Made by a program: the position numbers and the translations under genes. A DNA stretch of 5,030 nt from Rickettsiales bacterium. Lineage in GTDB: Bacteria > Pseudomonadota > Alphaproteobacteria > Rickettsiales > Anaplasmataceae. The notes beneath the pieces were generated by a model that saw nothing but the letters and a program-made list of their open reading frames with translations, had not been told where the DNA came from and did not search any database. The DNA is taken from the NCBI GenBank assembly GCA_031281335.1, contig JAITFM010000004.1:1-5030 (forward strand), in the 5' to 3' direction. This document shows, in pieces, positions 1 to 5,012 of this stretch. Numbering within the stretch: the first letter of the stretch is position 1; each line of letters starts with the position of its first letter.

Positions 1-155
1 GTACTGAGGAATTCTATTTCTTTTATTTCGTCTTTGCCAGTGAAGCCCAGGATATCATTAAGAAAGTGAATAAGAATATCCTTATTTTTTTCTGTACCAA
101 AGATACGACAAAACGCTACATCATTTTTTGGGTCGAGAAATTTTGATAGAGCCAT
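1..155 (-). CDS. Rpn-family recombination-promoting nuclease / PD-(D/E)XK nuclease family transposase, N-terminal part (cut by window edge)
   Basis: The gene is read leftward from an ATG at 153-155 and stays open to the window edge, giving 51 complete codons. The protein begins MALSKFLDPKNDVAFCRIFG and continues with a segment containing NKDILIHFLNDILGF and EIKEIEFLS. This opening (FLDPKNDVAF.+IFG, then the ILIHFLNDIL helix) is the hallmark of the Rpn/COG5464 family, which is annotated as a putative transposase but has a PD-(D/E)XK nuclease fold and is linked to RecA-independent recombination. The catalytic Asp/Glu-X-Lys residues would lie beyond the window, so activity cannot be judged. In the family the residue after VAF is usually Lys; here it is Cys16. 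An AGG lies 5 bases before the ATG, and a promoter (177-205) sits just upstream. Many copies in Wolbachia are broken; whether this one is intact is unknown. Confidence 0.85.
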   Translation of the reverse strand, partial: MALSKFLDPKNDVAFCRIFGTEKNKDILIHFLNDILGFTGKDEIKEIEFLS

Positions 156-176
156 AAATGCCTAAAAATATTAAAA

Positions 177-205
177 ATTATACACAATTCTGTAGAAATA
201 TTCAA
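177..205 (-). promoter_or_regulatory. Sigma70-type promoter of the Rpn-family gene
   Basis: On the minus strand TTGAAT (200-205) and a perfect TATAAT (177-182) are separated by exactly 17 bases. The expected start of transcription is near 170, giving a leader of about 15 bases before the ATG at 155. The geometry fits the gene well. The -10 element is overlapped by a perfect DnaA-box match (178-186). Confidence 0.55.
178..186 (+). promoter_or_regulatory. Perfect match to the DnaA-box consensus, overlapping a promoter
   Basis: TTATACACA matches the bacterial DnaA-box consensus TTATNCACA at every defined position. It is a single site, it covers most of the -10 element of the promoter at 177-205, and the dnaA gene lies 0.6 kb away. 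One such match can arise by chance in a few kilobases of AT-rich DNA, and part of it is dictated by the TATAAT itself, so a functional role is inference only. Confidence 0.3.
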
Positions 206-265
206 TCTCTTTTTGTTTTGGATGTATTGGCCTACGAACCCAAGCCTCATCTTGAATTGCAATTG

Positions 266-540
266 TATTAAAAAATTTACTAAACAAGAAAAAAAGCAAA
301 AGAAGCCCTGGCCATTGTTTATTTTCAGTATTGGCGTTTTTTTAAGTCTTAAACGCTGCAATTTAGCGACTTTTAAACTGCAACAGACCTTAGTTTAAAT
401 ATTAAAAAATTTACTAAGCGGAAAAAAAAGCAAAAGAAACCCAGAGCAGCTAGTATTCAAATTCTCCCTTGTTCTATTTGACGTTCTATACTGCCTTAAA
501 CGACTTATAAGCTCGTTTCAGCTTGTATAGGCAAAAACCT
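266..540. repeat. Two diverged tandem copies of a ~134-150 bp intergenic unit
   Basis: The best conserved part is 266-308 against 400-442: 38 of 43 bases match at an offset of 134, beginning with TATTAAAAAATTTACTAA in both and continuing through an AAAAAGCAAAAGAA tract. Further on, CTTAAACG recurs at 348-355 and 495-502 (offset 147), and GCTG/GCTT-rich segments end in ACCT at 387-390 and 537-540 (offset 150). The copies therefore share order but differ by small insertions. This is the expected look of a degenerate VNTR unit. It may be related to the Wolbachia VNTR-141 class used for strain typing, but that link is from memory and unverified. Confidence 0.6.
389..418. repeat. AT-rich inverted repeat at the repeat-unit junction
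   Basis: CTTAG (389-393) pairs with CTAAG (414-418), and inside it TAAAT (396-400) pairs with ATTTA (409-413), leaving a two-base bulge and an 8-base loop. It lies at the junction of the two tandem units. No U-tract follows on either strand, so it is not an obvious terminator. Confidence 0.35.
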
Positions 541-635
541 AGAAGTTTTATGAAGACGTGGAGTGCACATAGTGCAAAAATTTAAACATGAGACGCCAAA
601 TACAAAGTTTCCTTTGTCATTTTAATCTGCAGATT
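498..635 (-). other. Hairpin-rich block, possible structured RNA region
   Basis: Four dyads follow one another: AAACGA/TCGTTT (498-503 with 513-518), TGCAC/GTGCA with a 3-base loop (564-576), ACAAAG/CTTTGT (602-607 with 612-617), and the perfect 12-bp palindrome AATCTGCAGATT (624-635). Read on the minus strand, the third is a 6-bp stem closed by a GAAA (GNRA) tetraloop. A near-consensus minus-strand promoter at 664-692 would start transcription just upstream. I recognise no tRNA, tmRNA, 6S or RNase P signature, and no clear terminator marks the end. It may be a small RNA or only a palindromic repeat. Confidence 0.3.
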
Positions 636-663
636 GCGAAGTTAAATGAATAGCTTCAGTATC

Positions 664-692
664 ATTATAAGGGGGTTGGAGGGACTTGTCAG
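664..692 (-). promoter_or_regulatory. Near-consensus sigma70-type promoter firing leftward into the spacer
   Basis: On the minus strand CTGACA (687-692, five of six consensus bases) and a perfect TATAAT (664-669) are separated by 17 bases, with a C-rich spacer unusual for this AT-rich DNA. Transcription would start near 657 and run away from dnaA's 3' end through the hairpin block toward the Rpn-family gene, about 500 bases away. No convincing coding start with a ribosome binding site follows closely, so an RNA product or a long leader is more likely than a protein. Confidence 0.45.
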
Positions 693-729
693 GTAGTTTT
701 TTTGTTTTTATTGAATCCAACGTGCTGCT

Positions 730-763
730 AAAAGCTATGCGAGTGGTCTATTGCCGCTCCAGC
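730..763 (-). terminator. Probable factor-independent terminator of dnaA
   Basis: On the minus strand, 31 bases past the dnaA stop, GCT (763-761) and GAGCGG (759-754) pair with CCACTC (746-741, one G-U) and AGC (736-734) around a 7-base loop, with a small internal loop between the two stem parts. TTTT (733-730) follows directly. The T-tract is short, so termination may be inefficient. Confidence 0.4.
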
Positions 764-793
764 GCTAAACATAAGGCCTGTGTAATCTAACCT

Positions 794-2176
794 TTATTTA
801 AACATTTTCCTTAATTGATTAATTTCATCAGCAAAATTTGAGTCGGTTTTTATAAAATTTTCTATTTGTTTTACTGCATGTATAACAGTAGCATGGTCTC
901 TGCCACCAAAGCTTCTTCCAATATCTGGCAGGCTTTTTTGTGTGAATTTCTTAGCGAAATACATAGCTATTTGCCTTGGTCTTACAAGACCGCGAAGCCT
1001 TCTATTGGAGTGCATATCCGCTACTTTTATATTAAAAAACTCAGCTATCTTCCTTTGTATTTCTGCTATTGTAATTGACTTATGATTTGATCTAAGAAGA
1101 TCTGCTAGAGTTTCACTGGCCGACTCTACTGTCATACTCCTGCCAATCAATGAAGTATGGGCAACTTTATTCAATGCTCCTTCCAATTCTCTTATATTAG
1201 ATTTTATGTTCCTTGCCAAAAACTCTAGAACATCATCTGGAACATACATACTCATTTGCTCCACTTTGGCCTGCAATATACCAAGTCTTAACTCGAAAGT
1301 TGTTTCATTAATATCCGCCACCAACCCCCAACCAAGCCGCGATTTTATTCTTTCCTCTACTCCATCAAGATCGCTAGGAGATCTATCAGCCGATATAACC
1401 AATTGTTTATTTTGGTCTATTAGCGCATTAAAGGTGTGAAAAAACTCTTCCTGCGTGCTGTCTTTACCACTGATAAATTGTACATCATCTACCATCAATA
1501 CATCTACTGACCTAAATTGTTCCTTAAACAACATAATATCCTTACTTCGCAGTGCTGTAATATATTGGTACATAAACTTCTCTGCTGATAAATATGCTAC
1601 TTTTCTTTTTACCGATGGAGAATTGACTATGTGCCAAGCTATAGCATGCATCAGGTGTGTTTTACCAATCCCCACTCCACCATATAGAAACAGAGGGTTG
1701 CTGCCTGGTATTGGATCTATAGACTCTGCCACACGCTTTGCAGCTGTAAATGCTAGCTCATTTGGCTTTCCTACCACAAAATTATCAAAGGTAAACCTTG
1801 GATCCAGCGGTGAGCCAAGACTATGATTACTTTCCTCTCTACTTTTTGATATAGTATTAGGGTTTGAATTCTTTTCCTCGATTACTTGAATATCAATAGA
1901 ACGTATACTTTCATCCTCATTCTGCCACAATGATAGTATTTTTTCCATGTAGTGAACCGTAATCCACTCCTTTATAAATCTTGTTGGCACAGACAACAAA
2001 ACTTCTCCATTGCTACTACTAACAAAGCTAAGTGAACTTAGCCAGCTGTTATACGTTGCCTCTCCATAAAGATTACAAAGACAATTTTGGATTTTTTCCC
2101 AAGCAATATTGTGATCTGTTACTGTAATAATTTGGTCAAAAGACATAGTAGAAACCTTAGGGTTAATCAAGCTCAT
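794..2176 (-). CDS. dnaA: Chromosomal replication initiator protein DnaA
   Basis: DnaA is the AAA+ ATPase that binds DnaA boxes and melts the chromosomal origin. At 460 residues it has normal length and all four domains. Domain I (about 20-95) contains a conserved W-x-x-x-L helix (W45). A short polar linker spans 100-125. The AAA+ domain (about 127-345) has Walker A GGVGIGKT (166-173), Walker [10 protein letters not shown] (226-234), sensor 1 ISADR (261-265), the box VII segment ERIKSR (275-280) and sensor 2 NIRELEGAL (327-335). The DNA-binding domain IV has [13 protein letters not shown] (398-410) and the signature [11 protein letters not shown] (424-434). No key residue is missing. Two starts are possible: the first ATG (2176) has only a weak GGTG, while Met11 (ATG at 2146) has TAAGG with ideal 8-base spacing. 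No dnaN, recF or gyrB adjoins it, as is usual in Rickettsiales. Its downstream side carries a probable terminator. Confidence 0.98.
   Translation of the reverse strand: MSLINPKVSTMSFDQIITVTDHNIAWEKIQNCLCNLYGEATYNSWLSSLSFVSSSNGEVLLSVPTRFIKEWITVHYMEKILSLWQNEDESIRSIDIQVIEEKNSNPNTISKSREESNHSLGSPLDPRFTFDNFVVGKPNELAFTAAKRVAESIDPIPGSNPLFLYGGVGIGKTHLMHAIAWHIVNSPSVKRKVAYLSAEKFMYQYITALRSKDIMLFKEQFRSVDVLMVDDVQFISGKDSTQEEFFHTFNALIDQNKQLVISADRSPSDLDGVEERIKSRLGWGLVADINETTFELRLGILQAKVEQMSMYVPDDVLEFLARNIKSNIRELEGALNKVAHTSLIGRSMTVESASETLADLLRSNHKSITIAEIQRKIAEFFNIKVADMHSNRRLRGLVRPRQIAMYFAKKFTQKSLPDIGRSFGGRDHATVIHAVKQIENFIKTDSNFADEINQLRKMFK
2155..2159 (-). promoter_or_regulatory. Ribosome binding site favouring an internal dnaA start (Met11)
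   Basis: TAAGG on the minus strand ends 8 bases before the ATG at 2144-2146 (Met11). The upstream ATG (2174-2176) has only GGTG behind it. Domain I homology begins after residue 20, so protein similarity does not choose between the two starts. Confidence 0.4.
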
Positions 2177-2489
2177 ATATTACACCAAGAAAAAAGCAAT
2201 AATTAGAAAAACACAAGATAATCAATAGCTTGCTGCAAAGTGAAAAGCTAACACTACTTAATACACACTAAAAATTATGGTGATTTTTGATGAGTTGTAA
2301 AGGGTATAAAATCATTAAAATTGATCATTTTTCTTTCAACAAATGAAACTTCGCTTGCGTTAAGGATTAGCGGCGTGCTAAAAAAATAATAATGTATTAT
2401 GTACAAATAAGATATTAAATTTATTGGCAAAAAAGTAAAGTGCTCATATAAATATAACTAACCTAATATAAACTTACTGAAGCAAATCT
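2177..2489. promoter_or_regulatory. Divergent intergenic region between dnaA and the GS-like gene
   Basis: These 313 AT-rich bases hold the upstream signals of both genes. For the plus strand there is a clear promoter at 2424-2452. For dnaA the best minus-strand candidate is TTTACA (2296-2301) with TAATTT (2272-2277) at 18 bases, which is weak. Other structure: a direct repeat ATCATT (2311-2316 and 2324-2329, 13 bases apart) and a small hairpin TTAGC/GCTAA (2367-2381) with A-rich flank. There is no cluster of DnaA boxes; the only near match is TAATACACA at 2259-2267, with one mismatch. Nothing supports an origin here. Confidence 0.5.
2424..2452 (+). promoter_or_regulatory. Sigma70-type promoter of the GS-like gene
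   Basis: TTGGCA (2424-2429) and TATAAA (2447-2452) are separated by 17 bases. Transcription would start near 2459, giving a leader of about 30 bases to the ATG at 2490. The ribosome binding site in that leader is weak (GAAG at 2479-2482). Confidence 0.55.
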
Positions 2490-3218
2490 ATGATCATATT
2501 AAGTGGTTTAAGTTGTCATACTAAACTTGGTATTGAGCTAGAATTTTACATTGAAGAAATAGAAAAAGAGCATTTATTTCTTAGTAATATTAAAAATAGA
2601 ATAGCTTCACTTGGATTTTCCTGTGAGAAAGAGAGTTCCATACATCAATATGAGATAAAAAGTGGTTGTTACACCAACTCTAATAACTTAATCGAGCATT
2701 TTGAGTTAGCAAAAGAATTAATTACTGAAACAGCACAAAAACTTGGTGGGAATGCTTCCTTCAAAGCAAAACCCTACTTAGATAGAGCAGGCAGTGCATT
2801 AAACGTGCATGTTAATTTGGTGGATTCAACCAACAGCAACTTATTTTACCGCAGCGAACAAAAGTATAGTGACTACTTGATTTATAGTATTGGTGGATTA
2901 TGCGCTATGATGAAAGAACACATGTTATTTTTTGCCCCAAATGATGATTCATATTTAAGATTCCAATATCCAGACATTCATACCCCAACCACAATTAGTT
3001 GGGGCGTAAATAATAGAACTGCTGCAATAAGAATACTCAATTCTGGCGATAAATGTTGCCTAGAACACCGCGTCCCTGGAGCAGACTGCAACCTTGAAAA
3101 AGTGCTTGCAGCAATAACCGAAGGTATCACTTTTGGCATAGAAAACAAAATTGCCCCACCAAATAGAGTGTATGGTGTTGCGTCTGACCCTCAATACAAG
3201 ATGGAGAGTTTGGTATAA
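2490..3218 (+). CDS. Short glutamine-synthetase-like protein (catalytic domain only, probably altered or inactive)
   Basis: The 242-residue protein matches only the C-terminal catalytic domain of glutamine synthetase (GS, ATP-dependent amidation of glutamate; usually about 450 residues). Its motifs fall in the right order: GIELEF with metal-ligand glutamates E16 and E18, KESSIHQYEI with E48 and E55, FKAKP...GS.LNVHVNL (91-110), SYLRF (R157), SWGVNNRTAAIR (R176, R181) and LEHRVPGAD (E192, R194). The SWG.NNRTA.IR form is closer to PuuA/GlnT-type family members than to classical GlnA. The N-terminal beta-grasp domain, which carries the ammonium-site Asp, is absent: a stop lies 4 codons before the ATG. 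The metal ligand equivalent to E. coli His269 is Asn105, the Glu327 flap residue is not present, the conserved GPGQ-type loop reads SIHQ, and the C-terminal ~80 residues are missing. Substrate and activity are unknown; a regulatory or scaffolding pseudoenzyme is possible. It has its own promoter and converges on the next gene. Confidence 0.82.
   Translation: MIILSGLSCHTKLGIELEFYIEEIEKEHLFLSNIKNRIASLGFSCEKESSIHQYEIKSGCYTNSNNLIEHFELAKELITETAQKLGGNASFKAKPYLDRAGSALNVHVNLVDSTNSNLFYRSEQKYSDYLIYSIGGLCAMMKEHMLFFAPNDDSYLRFQYPDIHTPTTISWGVNNRTAAIRILNSGDKCCLEHRVPGADCNLEKVLAAITEGITFGIENKIAPPNRVYGVASDPQYKMESLV
2983..3004 (+). repeat. GC-rich hairpin inside the GS-like coding sequence
   Basis: CCCCAAC (2983-2989) pairs perfectly with GTTGGGG (2998-3004) around an 8-base loop. 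It encodes the conserved P-T-T-I-S-W-G stretch, so protein constraint may explain part of it, but such GC runs stand out in this AT-rich gene. Confidence 0.4.
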
Positions 3219-3229
3219 GCTCTCCATCT
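3199..3229. terminator. Strong hairpin over the GS-like stop codon, between convergent genes
   Basis: AGATGGAGAG (3199-3208) pairs perfectly over 10 bp with CTCTCCATCT (3220-3229); the 11-base loop contains the TAA stop (3216-3218). It sits 9 bases from the stop of the convergent gene (3239). There is no T-tract on either strand, so it is not a standard factor-independent terminator. It may still stabilise or end both converging transcripts. Confidence 0.4.
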
Positions 3230-3238
3230 CATGAACAT

Positions 3239-4864
3239 CTAACAGAAGAAGATGAGCTGTTTACTTTTATATTGTCCCGGTGCACGACGACCCGTGTCAC
3301 GATCTAGTGTTGGGTTAGAAACTGGAAGATTATCACTATCATGTGTACTATCAATATTACCTTCAATAACATCCTTAAGACCTTCTGTGCATTTAATAAA
3401 TTCTGGGTTCTCACTAAGCTCTACATACAACGTTGTTTTATACGTTGGCGGCGTGTCAGTTCCAGATACCAGATGTACCTCTGTTGTATATCTTCTGGGC
3501 TGATTTCCTGTATCACGACCCATATTCTCATTGTTCTCGCCAAGATCAGGCTGTTCTCCATGCACTTCCGATGCCCTAATATTACCTCCAGGTACAACGT
3601 CAGGCAATGAAGAGTCACGCTTCCCATCTATTCGTGTCATCTCTTCTCTACTCTGCTGCATTCCTAAAAATTCCTCCACAGCTTCACATAAGGATAAGTT
3701 TCCAATATATAATTCCTTATTTTGTTCTATTAATTTTTTATCCTTCTTATAACTCTCATCATTAAATTCCCTGTTATCAAACTTCACTATTTTAGTTATT
3801 CCAGTACTATCCACATTCATAACCATGGTACAAGTTGAGGTGTTCCCAGACTCATCTTCTACAGGCCAAGTGCTTGTCATTTGATAACACGCACCTTCTT
3901 TAAATTCATAATATCTTTTTTTATCCTTTCGACGAGCGAATATGTCATGCTTTTTATTGCAATAGATATTCAACTTACCAATATCTTTCTCCTGCTGTAA
4001 AATATCACTAATCTTAATTGGCTCACTTCCATTATAGTTAATAAGATTAACGTTTAAGACTCTATTGGCATTATCAGTTTCTTCACAGTAAGCTTGAAAA
4101 GCTATGTTCTGTTCAAAATGCTTACTTGCAATATGCTTTCCCTGTACTGCCAAACTTACACATTTATCTATATTCTCTTTAAAATTCTCACTAACAGGCC
4201 GTTCTCTTTCTTCTACGGCTTTATTCACATATTCTTGTCTAAAATTAATATTACCTATTAGGTCATTAAAATACCAATTATCATAAGCTTTTTGTATATT
4301 AGCAAAGTCCATCTCTTCCCTTAGAAGCACTAACAACCTTATCTTATTTTCTAGGTCTTCTAACTTAAAATCTTCTACTATCTGCTCTAATTTACAGCAA
4401 AATCTTTGATAATTTTTATGCTCATCTTTTTTAAACTTCTTGAATTCTTCATGTAATGAGCCACCTAGTTTTTTTAATTCTTCTAATTTTTCTAATTCTT
4501 TACGTAATGAGCTACCTAATTTTTTTAATTCTCCTAATTCTTTATATAATGTACCACTCTCCACACTTGAGTAGCAAAACCTCATTACAGTAAAGCTCTT
4601 AATGTCAGTTTTTTCTTCATCAATAAAGCTCTTGAGATTTTCAAGTACGGGTAGTGCAAAGTTATCAACCCGGTCTCTTTTAGCCTCTATTATGTAATTA
4701 ATATGACCAATATCCTGTAATGGGCGTGACGTCACTTCATACAGTTGACGTAAACTACATACTGTATGCGCAATTCCGCGTGCTACTCTAGAAACCCCTT
4801 CCAGCTGATTACTTGCTTTTCCCGCTTCCGCCGCATTGCCTTTTGTGAACCAACTCTTTAACAT
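3239..4864 (-). CDS. Wolbachia-type orphan protein with coiled-coil repeats, unknown function
   Basis: I do not recognise this protein (541 residues from this start, 543 from an ATG at 4870). I see no signal peptide, membrane segment or enzyme motif, so it is probably soluble. Numbered from the longer form: residues 20-100 are mixed helical; 105-185 are rich in Lys, Glu and Leu and contain an imperfect 17-residue repeat (ELKKLGSS.RKELEKLE, then ELKKLGGSLHEEFKKF), likely coiled coil; 270-400 look globular with beta segments and aromatic clusters (KKRYYEFKEGACYQM, STWPVEDE); 400-460 are polar and probably disordered (DSSLPDVVPGGN, ENNENMGRDTG); 460-495 may form a small beta segment; the tail ends in a second DRDTGRR-like stretch and KQLIFFC. 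The start is chosen by GGAGG at 4873-4877, 8 bases before Met3 but only 2 before Met1. Lineage-specific proteins of this style are often proposed effectors, but nothing here proves that. Two cysteines in a row (158-159) are notable. Confidence 0.85.
   Translation of the reverse strand: MLKSWFTKGNAAEAGKASNQLEGVSRVARGIAHTVCSLRQLYEVTSRPLQDIGHINYIIEAKRDRVDNFALPVLENLKSFIDEEKTDIKSFTVMRFCYSSVESGTLYKELGELKKLGSSLRKELEKLEELKKLGGSLHEEFKKFKKDEHKNYQRFCCKLEQIVEDFKLEDLENKIRLLVLLREEMDFANIQKAYDNWYFNDLIGNINFRQEYVNKAVEERERPVSENFKENIDKCVSLAVQGKHIASKHFEQNIAFQAYCEETDNANRVLNVNLINYNGSEPIKISDILQQEKDIGKLNIYCNKKHDIFARRKDKKRYYEFKEGACYQMTSTWPVEDESGNTSTCTMVMNVDSTGITKIVKFDNREFNDESYKKDKKLIEQNKELYIGNLSLCEAVEEFLGMQQSREEMTRIDGKRDSSLPDVVPGGNIRASEVHGEQPDLGENNENMGRDTGNQPRRYTTEVHLVSGTDTPPTYKTTLYVELSENPEFIKCTEGLKDVIEGNIDSTHDSDNLPVSNPTLDRDTGRRAPGQYKSKQLIFFC
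4425..4557. repeat. Coding minisatellite, 51-bp unit, inside the orphan gene
   Basis: Units beginning GTAATGAG at 4453 and 4504 lie exactly 51 bases apart; over the first 36 bases 33 are identical. A third, diverged copy starts near 4546, 42 bases on, having lost 9 bases (three codons), and a partial copy precedes 4453. Both 51 and 42 are multiples of three, so the reading frame is kept and the repeat encodes 17- and 14-residue helical units (residues about 105-148). The pattern suggests recent expansion and possible length variation between strains. Confidence 0.75.
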
Positions 4865-4872
4865 ATCCATAC

Positions 4873-4877
4873 CCTCC
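4873..4877 (-). promoter_or_regulatory. Ribosome binding site that decides the orphan gene's start
   Basis: A full GGAGG within GGGAGGG lies 8 bases before the ATG at 4862-4864 and 2 bases before the ATG at 4868-4870. Normal spacing favours the downstream ATG, making the protein two residues shorter than the longest frame. Confidence 0.6.
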
Positions 4878-4892
4878 CTATTATTATACTTC

Positions 4893-5012
4893 TTACTCTA
4901 ATGCCTCTAAAAACAGGCTATTAAAAACTTTGCTATACACTAACCCTGACAATGAAATGTTGAAAATAACTGTAAGTGTTAGACTTGAGCTCAACTTTTT
5001 CGCTTTCGTCAT
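4893..5012 (-). CDS. Possible small hydrophobic peptide (39 aa) upstream of the orphan gene
   Basis: A short frame runs from ATG (5010-5012) to TAA (4893-4895). The peptide has a basic start (MTKAKKLSSS) followed by a mostly hydrophobic stretch (LTLTVIFNISLSGLVYS, residues 11-27), then KVFNSLFLEALE. This resembles a signal peptide or a single membrane span with the positive end inside. AAGG occurs upstream (GAAGG, 5025-5029), but 12 bases before the ATG, which is long. Its stop lies 28 bases before the preferred start of the large gene, and that gene's ribosome binding site falls in the gap, so the two could be cotranscribed. Short frames arise easily by chance in AT-rich DNA, so the call is tentative. 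No homolog is recognised. Confidence 0.35.
   Translation of the reverse strand: MTKAKKLSSSLTLTVIFNISLSGLVYSKVFNSLFLEALE
4985..4994. repeat. Perfect 10-bp palindrome TTGAGCTCAA
   Basis: TTGAGCTCAA is its own reverse complement. It lies within the possible small ORF upstream of the orphan gene. It could be an operator half-site pair, but no further evidence supports that. Confidence 0.25.

Larger units (their letters stand above)
156..793. other. Gene-free spacer between the Rpn-family gene and dnaA
   Basis: In these 638 bases I see no convincing gene. Open frames are short, lack good ribosome binding sites and run through repeated DNA. In order, the spacer holds the Rpn promoter (177-205), a diverged tandem duplication (266-540), a hairpin-rich block (498-635), a near-consensus minus-strand promoter (664-692) and a probable dnaA terminator (730-763). 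The style of sequence resembles the dispersed intergenic and VNTR-type repeats known from Wolbachia genomes, but I could not confirm identity to a named locus. Confidence 0.6.

Noticed and set aside
116..361. 81-residue open frame on the minus strand across the Rpn gene start
   Set aside because: It overlaps the recognised Rpn-family start in another frame, has no ribosome binding site and runs through repeat DNA.
213..398. 61-residue open frame on the plus strand in the spacer
   Set aside because: It reads through the A-rich tandem repeat (giving a Lys-rich stretch) and the second repeat copy gives a different, quickly closed frame; such frames are a typical by-product of Wolbachia intergenic repeats.
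541..652. Very short plus-strand frames beginning MKTWSAHSAKI and MRRQIQSF
   Set aside because: They are only 11 and 21 codons long, have no ribosome binding sites and lie within the hairpin-rich block.
660..793. Possible tmRNA or other known structural RNA near the GGGGGTTGGAGGGACTTG segment
   Set aside because: No T-loop sequence, no acceptor stem, no tag-coding frame and no CCA end could be found; no RNase P or 6S signature either.
2259..2267. Additional DnaA box upstream of dnaA
   Set aside because: TAATACACA differs from the consensus at an important position and stands alone.
2367..2381. TTAGC/GCTAA hairpin with an A-run as a terminator
   Set aside because: On the plus strand the stem is followed by A's, and on the minus strand the T's precede the stem, so neither orientation fits; the stem is only 5 bp.
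4425..4557. CRISPR array
   Set aside because: Repeats are contiguous without unique spacers, keep the reading frame and encode a helical protein repeat.
4883..4911. TTTAGA-17-TATAAT promoter directly before the orphan gene
   Set aside because: The -10 is perfect, but transcription would start inside the ribosome binding site at 4873-4877, leaving it partly outside the transcript.
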